A stretch of DNA of 64,000 nt from Unio delphinus. Taxonomy: Eukaryota; Mollusca; Bivalvia; Unionida; Unionidae. Positions 48,900 through 59,646 of this stretch are shown here, in pieces; position 1 is the stretch's first letter, and each line of letters starts with the position of its first letter. The notes below the pieces were generated by a model. The model saw nothing but the letters and a program-made list of their open reading frames with translations. It ran no database searches and was not told the DNA's origin. Position numbers and translations under genes: made by a program. The stretch covers positions 6,507,501 to 6,571,500 of the forward strand of contig JAQISU010000179.1 of the NCBI GenBank assembly GCA_029339505.1, in the 5' to 3' direction.

Positions 48900-50440
48900 T
48901 CTTTTTTATAACTTAATATTAATCAGTACAAGTTATTAATACTCTCTTAATAATAATTAGTACAAGTTATTAATAGTCACTTAATATCAATGAGTACAAG
49001 TTATTAATATTCTTAATATTAACTAGTACAAGTTATTAATAGTCACTTAATATCAATGAGTACAAGTTATTAATACTCTTAATATTAACTAGTACAAGTT
49101 ATTAATAGTCACTTAATATCAATGAGTACAAGTTATTAATACTCTTAATATTAACTAGTACAAGTTATTAATAGTCACCTAATATCAATGAGTACAAGTT
49201 ATTAATACTCTTATTATTAGCTAGTACAAGTTATTAATAGTCACTTAATATCAATGAGTACAAGTTATTAATACTCTTAATATTAACTAGTACAAGTTAT
49301 TAATAGTCACCTAATATCAATGAGTACAAGTTATTAATACTCTTAATATTAACTAGTACAAGTTATTAATAGTCACCTAATATCAATGAGTACAAGTTAT
49401 TAATACTCTTAATATTAACTAGTACAAGTTATTAATAGTCACCAAATATCAATGAGTACAAGTTATTACTACTCTTATTATTAGCTAGTACAAGTTATTA
49501 ATAGTCACTTAATATCAATGAGTACAAGTTATTAATAATCTCTTAATATTAACTAGTACAAGTTATTAATACTCTCTTAATATTAACTAGTACAAGTTAT
49601 TAATAGTCACTTAATATCAATGAGTACAAGTTATTAATAGTCACTTAATATCAATGAGTACAAGTTATTAATAGTCACTTAATATCAATGAGTACAAGTT
49701 ATTAATACTCTTAGTATTTGCTAGTACAAGTTATTAATAGTCACTTAATATCAATGAGTACAAGTTATTAATACTCTCTTAGTATTTGCTAGTACAAGTT
49801 ATTAATAGTCACTTAATATCAATGAGTACAAGTTATTAATACTCTTAATATTAACTAGTACAAGTTATTAATAGTCACCTAATATCAATGAGTACAAGTT
49901 ATTAATACTCTTATTATTAGCTAGTACAAGTTATTAATAGTCACTTAATATCAATGAGTACAAGTTATTAATAATCTCTTAATATTAACTAGTACAAGTT
50001 ATTAATACTCTCTTAATATTAACTAGTACAAGTTATTAATAGTCACTTAATATCAATGAGTACAAGTTATTAATAGTCACTTAATATCAATGAGTACAAG
50101 TTATTAATAGTCACTTAATATCAATGAGTACAAGTTATTAATACTCTTAGTATTTGCTAGTACAAGTTATTAATAGTCACTTAATATCAATGAGTACAAG
50201 TTATTAATACTCTCTTAGTATTTGCTAGTACAAGTTATTAATAGTCACTTAATATCAATGAGTACAAGTTATTAATACTCTCGTAATATTAACTAGTACA
50301 AGTTATTAATAGTCACTTAATATCAATGAGTACAAGTTATTAATAGTCACTTAATATCAACGAGTACAAGTTATTAATACTCTCTTAATATTAACGAGTA
50401 CAAGTTATTAATAATCTCTTAATATTGACTAGTATAAATC
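48900..50440. repeat. ~66-bp dimeric minisatellite abutting a splice donor
   Basis: The two half-units are GTACAAGTTATTAATACTCT plus TAATATTAACTA, and GTACAAGTTATTAATAGTCA plus CTTAATATCAATGA. About 46 half-units. A 436-bp stretch is itself repeated (about 49300-49835 matches 49736-50270), so there is higher-order structure. The array stops within about 25 bases of the palmitoyltransferase donor at 50453. Confidence 0.95.
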
Positions 50441-50452
50441 ATTATTACTCAC

Positions 50453-50585
50453 CTAAAGTCGATCTATTTTTGGTTGTTAAATAGCAATGATATCCAAATA
50501 AGGATATAAGACTAATTCCAAACATCATGGAAACAAAGAATAGAAAAAGTATATGGAATTTTCCAAATGAATTTCCAATTCCACC
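50453..50585 (-). CDS. ZDHHC15-like: Palmitoyltransferase exon with fourth membrane helix and TTxE-like motif
   Basis: Acceptor TTTTTCCTTGCAG, 133 bp, donor TTTAG|GTGAGT. Phase 0 in, phase 1 out. It encodes [17 protein letters not shown], then a hydrophobic run ([15 protein letters not shown]) forming the last transmembrane helix, then [14 protein letters not shown]-x-LFLFF and LFGYHC are near-identical to vertebrate ZDHHC2 and ZDHHC15. STL plus the Glu from the next exon forms the TTxE-type motif that stabilises the active-site loop. Phase continuity with both neighbours makes this assignment firm. Confidence 0.96.
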
Positions 50586-51315
50586 CTGCAAGGAAAAATG
50601 ACACAAAATTAGACATTTAGGTAGATGTGTGTGTGTATATATACTGTATTTTCTGGTCCATACATTCGTACCTAAAAGTCTGGGCTTTATCTTATATCCA
50701 GATTTAACTAATATATGGATTATATCACTGAAATTGATATTATTTTTTCAGTAATATTGTGATTTTGAGATTTGAATGGCAAAATCGAAAACAGGTTACA
50801 CAGCAGTACCAATACTTGTACAATTACATGTACTGTGCAAATAAATTGCATAAAACTAATCAGACTGCTTTTACATTAAAAAAATTGTTATCATTAGTTT
50901 ATACACATTTGTATGTGCTTATATTTTCTAATTTCCCTCACATAAAATAACAATTAAAGAGTTCAAAATTAACTGACCAAATAAACACTTACAGTGTTCT
51001 CTATAGTGTACTGTTAAGTTTTATAGTTTATTTCTACATTTTAAAAAAATGTTTCAATTATATGAACAAATTTTGCTCTATTTATCTTTCTTTTAAAAAC
51101 CATACCTCATTCATTTCTATTGCATTTTAGTCGTTGGCCCATTAAAATATTTACAAATCCACTTGCCAACTCGTGAGACAAGCATATATTCAATTTGGGC
51201 ATGCTCAAATTTGCTCGGAACTATCCCATGAGCAAGTCCAAAAAACAAAAGGGGATATACAAGACCTTTAACTGAACTCTAGTGGTCTAGGTAAAATACA
51301 GTAACTCTGGACAAG

Positions 51316-51531
51316 CTAATTTAACAACAAGTGGTCGAGTTCATTTCCTAATGCTTTATGTTCTGCAAGTTTTTTACACTGTGATCTCTCCACAAAACAT
51401 GTCAACACCTTTACATAGCATTTATATGCAGTGAATTCTTCTTCTGCATACCTGGTTACAATTTCTTTCATTACTGAATGATATTTCCATCTTGCAGTCA
51501 AGGCCAGTCTTGCATTTTCTTTTGCAGACAT
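51316..51531 (-). CDS. Small intronic ORF, 71 codons, unidentified
   Basis: A single open frame from ATG (context TTATCATGTCT) to TAG reads MSAKENARLALTARWKYH and ends HKALGNELDHLLLN. Composition is balanced and predicted largely helical, unlike the repeat-derived frames around it. It lies in the palmitoyltransferase intron between 58120 and 50585, on the same strand. No family recognised; it could be a processed gene fragment, an exon of a nested gene, or chance. Its phase and lack of flanking splice sites do not suit inclusion in the palmitoyltransferase. Confidence 0.35.
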   Translation of the reverse strand: MSAKENARLALTARWKYHSVMKEIVTRYAEEEFTAYKCYVKVLTCFVERSQCKKLAEHKALGNELDHLLLN

Positions 51532-52055
51532 GATAATAAGAATATTTACAATTGAAAGCAGTTATCAGTTACACTGTAATCATAATATTTCTATGTAGCA
51601 GGGAATCACCAATCGTCCGTTTTGAAGTTATATCTGGGTAGTTTGTCAGATTACTGACTGTAATCAATTGGTTTTTCAGGATTGCTTTGATTTATGTTAC
51701 CACAAACTGCTTGGCAAATGATTATATGGACAAATATGTCGCTGTCAGGATGAAGAGATCCTTAAACATGATGTAAAATCATTCTCAAAAGTCAGATTTT
51801 CAAATATTTTAATGCATGTTGCCGATCTGAAGATGACCACATCATAATTGTTAAGTAAACTGATAAATTAAGTCCTCACAAATCCTTTACTGGTGTGTAT
51901 AAATAATTCACTACAAATAGTTTTGCTTTAATTCTTTGTATCTCTCTCTCTCTCACTTAATTTCCAAATTATTTTCTACATATACATTTATTTATCTAAT
52001 ATATATGTACATGCCTGCTTTTTTGTTCAAGCAACTATATCTGCATTTTAATTCT

Positions 52056-52265
52056 TTGGAGCCCAGATGACTAAGTGGTCTAAAGCGCACAGTTTTACCA
52101 ATCTTTGCCATCTCACCTATGTCTGCACGGGTTCAAGTCACAGGGTATGTGAGAAAGCTGCCAGTATCTTCCCATCAGTCTGTAGTCCTTACCAGATTCT
52201 TACATGATCCATTATACTGGCTGCCATGTATAGCCTATCTGGCACCAAGAAACCCCAAAACAAAA
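52056..52265 (+). mobile_element. SINE family 2, diverged
   Basis: GAGCCCAGATGACTAAGTGG, TTTGCCATCTCACCTATGTC, GGGTATGTGAGAAAGCTGCC, and TGGCTGCCATGTATAGCCTA follow the order of the full copy at 31843-32089. Confidence 0.78.
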
Positions 52266-52914
52266 TAAGTATTCTCTAACACACTTATAAAACAGGGTCA
52301 GGTGTGAATCTCAATTTTTAAAACCTGAAAAACCCATCCGATTGATCCATATTTATTGAACTTGAATAAAATCACAATCAAAATTGCTAAATGAAAAGTT
52401 GATATATCACTCATTTTATATTCAAAAATGGTAGAGAGAACCTGGAAATTGCAATAAACAATTTGAAATTATCAGCTTTTCATAAGTCATATAATTGGTT
52501 ACATTTTCTTTCCAAACAACATTTTTAGTACAACATAATTAAAGACAGTCAAGAATATTTCGATCAATGAAAATGTCACTTACGACTAGTGTAGAGAGTA
52601 TTTTTTTATCTTTTAGTTTCACTTAAGCGTAATCATCATAAATGTCTTCATAAGTAAAATGTGTCAATCTACCGTAACAGCTAGGTCAGCAAGTGTTTAT
52701 CTGAGAACCTAATTAAGTGCCGACCGTGTTTTGATAACTGACTTGCGGAAGTATTGGTTGTATGGTTGCACTGAATTAAAAACCTGGCCTTCTTTGTATT
52801 ATCAAGACAATTATGTCTTTTGAATCAAATAAAGAAGGTGGAATATAAAAAAAGTTAAAAGGCACGCAAATCCATCCTTTTTAAAATCTAGTGGCCCCAT
52901 TCATATGAACTCAA

Positions 52915-53062
52915 TTGAACACTGTTATAAATGTTATTAATACTGTTATAAATGTTATTAACACTGTTATAAATGTTATTAACACTGTTATAAATGTTAT
53001 TAACACTGTTATAAATGTTATTAACACTGTTATAAATGTTATTAACACTGTTATAAATGTTA
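52915..53062. repeat. 21-bp tandem repeat, 7 copies
   Basis: Unit AACACTGTTATAAATGTTATT, nearly perfect. Confidence 0.95.
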
Positions 53063-53675
53063 TAAACATAAATAAATTACCTTAAATTAAGCAACTCCTT
53101 CATAATTGTAATTAAAAATAAATAGCAAGGCAACAAAGTGAAACAAATACTTTGCAAAATAAAGAACTTATTTTCACAGATTTGGTCCATTCTGGAAAAC
53201 GTGTTTCAGACAATTCCTGAACTGGCACTTATAGACATCATCAATGAGGATAAGATGTTTCACTATCGCGTTTCCAATGAATCCATGACACCAATATTGT
53301 ACTTACTGAACAGTCAGGGTTCATACTGAACTATGAATGATAAATTCAAAGACTTTTCCCAAACTTTCAAAAACCACAAACAGAGATTTCCAAGACCTAT
53401 TTTTCCTAACATTGTGTATATAGGTTATATGAGAAAACAACGAATGCCAAAATGAAAGATAAAGATAGGTTAACATTCGTTGTTTTTTTTCAGAAATATG
53501 TAACATACGTGTCAGATTTAATACACAATAAATTGTTCTCTTAAAAGACATCAGCACTGCTTTAAATGCATTATTATATTTGATTTTTTTCCTCTTCAAT
53601 CATTTTGAAAAGAGAGCCACCAATGTCATCTTTTCCTAAGAGCATTTGACTCTGTGACAAGCACAATGATTCCTT

Positions 53676-54130
53676 TTAACTCTGCCTCTTCTGCTTTCTG
53701 TACAGAGGAAGCATGTAGACTGGCAATGTCAGCTTCAAGATGCAGCTTTTTGGCTTAAAGTTCTTCCACTTCATCCAAGGCAAACTCCCGTTTCTTTCCC
53801 TTTTTGTTTTTCTTCTCATCCTTCTCCTCTGCTTTCTTCTTATCCATATAGGCATGGTAATTATGTCTTGCAGAGGAGGCATGTCATCATTTCATTGCTA
53901 ATGATGATTTCCAAAGGTCCACCTGCTTTTTTCCTTGTGTCAATGATTAACCTTTGAACTCTGAGGCTTTCTCTGCTGAGGTTCTCAACAGATGCCTGTT
54001 TGTTGACAGAAAATCCTCTCTCCTCTGTTGCCTGCCCATGAGACAACAACATTTTCTGGAGAACATTCCAAAGTTCCACATATTCCTTTCTTTTGGAAAG
54101 GACAATAAAACACTTCATCAAGGCTGTCAT
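53676..54130 (-). pseudogene. hAT transposase C-terminal remnant (copy B), frameshifted
   Basis: Frame 54130-53861 contains GQATEERGFSVNKQASVENL, the hAT dimerisation motif, then shifts. The lysine-rich continuation is in another frame (53882-53676). It corresponds to 2009-2548 of copy A, which is still open. Confidence 0.75.
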
Positions 54131-54691
54131 ATGTTCTATTGAAGCATGTCAAGGGATGATTGTCCGATTGGATAACTTAGGGGTACAAACAAATGGGGAT
54201 GTATAGTCAGACTAGAGATACACAAATCAATTTCGGCAATGTGATTTTTTTTAATAATTTTTTTTTTTATAGCATTGGGGAAAAAGTCGAGGGTCGGCAA
54301 TGAGAAACGGGGACATGCCGTCAACTGGAAACATTTTTTTTAATTCTTTATTTTTCATTTGCCTAATTAAATGACTTGACTTCCTACAGTTAAAGCTTCA
54401 CAGCACACGTTAACGCCATTTCAAAAAAATGTTTTTACTCGCAATTTAAGAACAACTCTTGCTTAACTATACTATAGTGTACGCATGCGCACTTTAAAAC
54501 TGTTTACCCGTGAATTGAATTTTATTACAATGGATGTTTCTATATTAAACCAAGGAACATTATTATGTAGAACAAAATTTTCAAAAATGATTTTTGTCCC
54601 TCAAACATGTTAAATAAACTGACATTATAAGTAAATTTAAACGGGCCCTCTTCTGCCGTATCTCCCAAATCAAACTAAACAATATCTTATT

Positions 54692-54967
54692 TTATACCCG
54701 AAAGAGTATTTTGACCAAAACTACCAATAGCTTATAATTCTGCATCTTTGTTGCACTAAATGAACAGTATGTAGTTACTAATTTGCAACTTATCTTTGGC
54801 ATGACTTGTAAAGGAAAGGCTCCTTCTCCCATTGAAGCCAAGTTGATCGTCTTAATTTTACACAATGTACAAAACGCCTTTCGTTTACATAATTTATCCT
54901 TTTGCAGCCATTCCTTGTATTTCTCTTGCTCAAGCCAGATAGCGTTGAAAGAGCAAAGACCTGGCAT
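54692..54967 (-). pseudogene. hAT transposase N-terminal remnant (copy B)
   Basis: MPGLCSFNAIWLEQEKYKEW and FCTLCKIKT repeat the zinc-finger start of copy A. Here the S-H-A-K part is still encoded, but one base out of frame. Confidence 0.75.
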
Positions 54968-55546
54968 TTTTAAACACTGAAGATGTAAATCGACTAAACA
55001 ATTTTGAATCCTCGAGCGTGTTACTTTCTACATAGAGTGAATTAGTGTAATGAACATTTTGATTGGCCAAAGCTGATGGACTCGTCCAATCAAATTGAAT
55101 GATTCATCAAAAGAAAGAAGCCAGGAAAACCAGCTACGTCTGAAGCTAACGACCATAGGCAATTTTATTTGTGACTTCCTTTGATGAAGTGTGTAGCCGT
55201 CTTGCTTTGATGAAGAGTGCATGTGCGATTCAAGTTGCCGCCGAGGCCAACTTTGGATGGTCAAACAAAGCCTCTTTTGTTTTTGCGGCATCAATTAAAC
55301 TGAACTGGTCATGAAAAGAAAGAAACCAGGATAACTAGATTACATCCGAATCGAACAACCTCGGATAATTTTATTTGTGATTCTGGAAAGAAATTTAAAA
55401 AATTGGGGTTTATTTCAATTTTCAAAGACTTTTAAAGACCTCAGGGTAATATGCTCGATTTTCCCAAACTTTCAAAGCCTTGAAAATGCTACCTCATTTT
55501 TCCCAAACTATCAAAGACCTTCAAAGACCGTACGAAGCCTGACAGT

Positions 55547-56840
55547 ACAAAATGTGAGTTTCGACATCAAATATTATTTTACGCAATAAATGTTGCTAGT
55601 TTTTTTTAAATAAAGGAATCTTGTTTGGTGTAATAGTTAGTCTAGTTCCCTGCTACTTTGACTCCTGACTTGGCAGTATACTATTAGATACCACTCTGGG
55701 AACCAGACTAATCAACAAAACAAACACCAGATATGTAATACACCGATGTTTTCGTGTACAAGTAATGACTGTTGAAACCTGTTGGAATGATCTTTCACAT
55801 GTTGGAAATTTTTTGAAATACAGAATAACGAACAACTTCATTAGAAAAAGCACGTTCTTAACAATTATTATTGATGTGACTGTAAAACAAGGATTCAGTC
55901 ATAAAACAGCCCAGTTCCCTGCCTTCCAGTTTTCTTAAAGTTTAGCCTAAGAAGTTTTTTCAATTTTTGAAGGTCCCTCGGTAACTTGCTTATAGTGCAG
56001 TCTATGTTTGTGGACCCCGCTGTGCACGAGTTATTGAGGGAGAGGTATATGGTATGACAGTACCCCTTTTTTCTCAATCTATAATCTGCGTCAATTATGG
56101 TACAGGCTTATGATCTTAAGTTGGCTGAGAACAACAATAAATGATGCCCTCTCTCTTCTCTGGATATAAATAATGAATATTAGCCAAAGACACTGCTTAC
56201 AATGTTGTAATAATGAGTTTTATTTATTCTTTTTATTTGATTTTTCTGTCTTTTTTTAAATTAATTTTATTTACATTTTCCTCTGGATAGCTTAATTCCC
56301 TATTGGTTGCCTCTCTGTCATCTGTCAATATTATTTTCTCTGTCATATGATGCCTTCAAACTAGTGTCTACTGGAATAGCCTGGTCAAACCTCCAGGCAT
56401 ATTTAATTAGCATGTAAATAACGCTGAACAAGCACGTGGTTTTTGTCATGATAGATACTGTAGTTAAAACAAGAATAAACTCCTTATTCAGGGGTGTCAA
56501 TTGATAATGCAATATAGTAGTGTCCTAGTACATGAGGAAGATAACAACTGTCAGGTAAATGAACAATACAGACTACAATCATCCTAAAACCTTCCTCCCC
56601 ACTCCTCCAAAATGAAATGAGGGAAAATACATGTTAGCATCAGTAATGGCAGTTTTCTGATGAACCAGGAATGGCATATTGCGATACCAATAATATTCAT
56701 GAAACCATAAGTTACTAGTGAAAAGACATAGTTACGGTGCTAATCTAGCTTTATCTTTTACATACTGATGAACGATGGAAAATTTATAATTATTAACAAA
56801 TTTAATTTTTACTGTATATTGACTTATAGATCAGAAAATG
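55547..56840. other. Intron, nothing recognised
   Basis: AT-rich intronic DNA of the palmitoyltransferase gene with no supported exon. A (GT)n microsatellite follows at about 56848-56880. Confidence 0.5.
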
Positions 56841-57079
56841 CAGTATGTATGTATGTGTGTGTGTGTGTGTGTGTGTGTATGAGCACAAGATAAAAAGATA
56901 AAACATAAAGGTGTGAAATGTTTGTAAAGTGTATGTAAAATAACACAGAAAGGGAACAAATTTAAAATCTTTAAATTGTGATATTAAGCAGATATATATT
57001 GTATTTAATTCAACAATCTTTTGATATTTAATATGAAAATGCCAGAATTACAAAAACTGTTTTTCTTGCATAACACAAT

Positions 57080-57360
57080 TGTATGTAAAATGTGTGCCAA
57101 AATGCAGGCTGATGACATGAAGTTAATTTTTTTCTTCACATAATGAATGAAGAATCTTTCTTTTTTGTGTAGAACATGTGCCTAACTTCAAGCAGATTAA
57201 ATGAATTTATTTAACTGTATGAAGTTAATTTTATCTATCACATAATGAATGTAAACTTTCTTCTGGGACCCATTCTTATTTTACTATAATGTGAGCCAAA
57301 TTGCAGATAGATTAAACGAAGCTTATTCTATCTTTCACATAATGAATGTAGAATCAATAA
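57080..57360. repeat. ~110-bp degenerate tandem repeat, three copies
   Basis: ATGAAGTTAATTTTNTCTTTCACATAATGAATG-like segments recur at about 57115, 57220 and 57325, with CAGATTAAATGAA between them. Confidence 0.6.
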
Positions 57361-58119
57361 ACTTATATGAAAGTAGATCTGTGTGTATATGTATTGGAGA
57401 AACAAAGCATTTTATTTCAAGAATTTGCTTTCCAACCAAGTCAGAAACTTTAAAATGGAAAATTATGTTTCATTGTTAAAATAAAAATATTTTTTTCCAC
57501 ATCCATCTGATGAGAAGATCATGTCATATCACATGGTCGCTCAATGTGAAATGTTAATTTGCTAACTTGTTACAAGCTTTATTCAAGATATAAATTATGC
57601 TTACTATGCTCAACAGACTCTGAAATGTCGGATATCATATGAATATTACATGGCAAAAAAAGTTGTTCACCTCATGTAGGGTTGACAATTGGACTAAGCA
57701 TTATACATATACTATAATACCAATATACTGCATCTTTAAAAGGAAGCGAACTTAAATCTACTGAGCTTTGATTTTTTTTTGCTGACATGGGAAATTTAAT
57801 GGCAACATTTAAAGCACTAACAGTTATTTCTAAGAATTTAGGTACAAGGTAATAAACTAAAAGAATTAATCTCGGTGTATACAACAAAACCAATCACATG
57901 ATATCAGTGCCATAAGATTTCATTAAACAATATTATAATGTAATACACAAGAAAACTTTACACACATGACTGTTCCATGTCATTTAACTTGTATGGTTTA
58001 ACATCAGTATACTTTAAGCTCTGAAAAACAAAACCCTACTTGCACTATGACCCAAAAATTGTTAACTGCTCTAAAAATAACATTTTAAAAAAAAATCCAA
58101 ACTTTGTTAGGTAACTTAC

Positions 58120-58240
58120 CGTCCAAAACTGGATGAAATATTTAAGGGAAGTCAATGCTACATAGACACAGTATATAAGGGCATAACCCAGGAAAAGGAC
58201 AAAGAACTTGTAGGTCGTAAATCCAACACAGTTGTTAACC
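58120..58240 (-). CDS. ZDHHC15-like: Palmitoyltransferase exon, end of the DHHC domain and third membrane helix
   Basis: Acceptor TTTAATTTCAG, 121 bp, donor GGACG|GTAAGTTACC. Incoming phase 2 completes a Trp codon, giving [18 protein letters not shown]. This is the exact continuation of the D-H-H-C-P-W-V-N-N-C-V-G signature. A hydrophobic helix ([13 protein letters not shown]) and [10 protein letters not shown] follow, as in ZDHHC2. The enzyme is an integral membrane S-acyltransferase that transfers palmitate to cysteines of cytosolic proteins. The Asp-His-His-Cys residues are on the preceding exon, which must be beyond 64000 because the DIRS element fills the intron up to the window edge. 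Confidence 0.96.
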
Positions 58241-58318
58241 CTGAAATTAAAATACAAAAATCATATTGTAGTACAGGATTTAAACAAAATAAACATTGTA
58301 AAGTTTGTCTTTAAAACA

Positions 58319-58589
58319 AGAAAGCAAATTTTTTAGTAAATTATGTTTCTCCGAGAATACTTACCCAATCACATTACTTTAGGGGATATTAGCCTGCTAC
58401 CTCGCGAATCCAGCCCTACCAAAAGACGAAAATTCGTCTTTCCTGTCTATGTCATATAGACAAAGGGCAATAACTCTTGCCCATTACCTCCCCTTGCCGC
58501 CCGTTAGGTGTCGCTTCTTTAGTTTTTAAGCTGAGCGATATATAAAACACGAGGATGCTCGCATGGCGGGGTGGTTGGGAGGGTTTCTT
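58319..58589. repeat. DIRS right terminal repeat
   Basis: Extends from the terminus to the internal complementary region. It contains three short hairpins (arms 58423-58430/58433-58440, 58444-58450/58456-58462, 58465-58470/58477-58482) and a TATA-like box. The left terminal repeat is outside the window, so identity between the two cannot be tested. Confidence 0.75.
58539..58547 (+). promoter_or_regulatory. TATA-like box in the DIRS right terminal repeat
   Basis: TATATAAAA points into the element on the plus strand, antisense to the open reading frames. Inverted terminal repeats of DIRS elements are known to give such inward antisense promoters. Confidence 0.5.
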
Positions 58590-58690
58590 AGTAATGTGAT
58601 TGGGTAAGTATTCTCGGAGAAACATAATTTACTAAAAAATTTGCTTTCTCCTTTGAATACGTTCCCCAATCACATTACTTTAGGAGAATA
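58590..58690. repeat. DIRS internal complementary region
   Basis: 58590-58649 is a perfect 60-bp inverse of 58319-58378. The adjacent 58651-58690 (CTTTGAATACGTTCCCCAAT, CACATTACTTTAGGAGAATA) is a diverged cousin of the terminus and predicts the first bases of the missing left end. Joining the two termini in this way is the template used to circularise DIRS elements. Confidence 0.88.
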
Positions 58691-58979
58691 AGTAATAGGA
58701 GGAGGGAATGCGGAGCATCCGACCTCCACACGGGTATCCTCTAGGGAATGATGGTTGGATTCCCCATGTGAATGATAACCCGGTCTCCTAATTTTCAATC
58801 AGCAACACAGCCCAGGGTCACGTGATATGTGACCCTTTTATACGGTTAAGAAGATAGATATTGAAATCTTCTTACCTACGAAAATTTATCTGGCGAATCC
58901 AGCGAAGCTAATAGGCTGTGCTGATTGTTGTACATGAGTCTGGTGGGCGTCTGGGCTGCCCAACACCGGACCTACTAGA

Positions 58980-59576
58980 ATCAATGTTTGCCTCTGCGAG
59001 TACAAACTTGAAGATAAAACTGTAGAAGGTTGACTCTGCATGTCAGCCAACAGCTTCTATAAGGTGACTGATTTGCGAATTCTCAGAGTACGCCGAGCGT
59101 ATAACCCACTACAGCCATGAAGCAAGGGCTTGAATGGTGATGTCTCATATCCCAGCTATCACCAGAAAAAAGAGGTGCTTGTATGTGACCTGACTCACCT
59201 CTATGCATTGAAATGGTGCTAGAGTGCTCAAACAGGATCTTACATGGCTGTTGATCCTGACTTATCTATAAAGAAAGCGAGCTAATGACGACTCGTTGAT
59301 CGCCAATGTATGGTAATCTATTTTGGACTACGAAGCCTGGCTGCGTCAAGAGGACCATCAAACCCTCTGATCGGAACGGAAGAGAGTTCGGGTCACTAGA
59401 AAGGACATGTAACTCGCTCACCCTGCATGCTGAAGCTAAGGCTATCAAGAAACCCAATTTGTATGATAGTAGCTTTAACTAATCGTGGGTTAAAGACTCA
59501 ATACTGTCTGAATTGAGTCATGTTAAAACCCAGGACAGATTCCATTTGGAAACAGGGTGAGGGATATAAGTCGATT

Positions 59577-59621
<45 letters not shown>

Positions 59622-59640
59622 GTCTAAAAGATCTGACAAA
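58980..59640 (-). pseudogene. DIRS tyrosine recombinase, catalytic part (decayed)
   Basis: The minus-strand frame 59457-59266 holds GFLIALASACRVSELHVLSS, the box with the first catalytic Arg of tyrosine recombinases, then PGFVVQNRLPYIG as in DIRS recombinases. Further on, AESTFYSF (near 59020) resembles the segment carrying the catalytic Tyr (T-F-x-S-F-Y), but the frame slips by one base exactly there and the Tyr is not read in the same frame. Several stops intervene. A 38-base homopolymer (59580-59617) separates it from its N-terminal half. Confidence 0.8.
59580..59617. repeat. 38-base homopolymer (poly-T on plus, poly-A on element sense)
   Basis: Pure T run inside the recombinase region. 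Confidence 0.97.
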
Positions 59641-59646
59641 TCTTTG

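Larger units (their letters stand above)
53315..55541 (-). mobile_element. hAT-like non-autonomous transposon, copy B (inverted relative to A)
   Basis: It starts CAGGGTTCATACTG at 53315 and ends CGTACGAAGCCTG at 55541, so the termini match those of copy A with one change. The 5-bp direct repeat ACAGT flanks it (53310-53314 and 55542-55546). Inside, on the minus strand, are the same parts in the same order as copy A: two related 5' segments, the zinc-finger piece, a shared non-coding middle, and the C-terminal transposase piece. It is about 260 bp shorter than A. It lies in a palmitoyltransferase intron in the gene's orientation. Confidence 0.9.
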
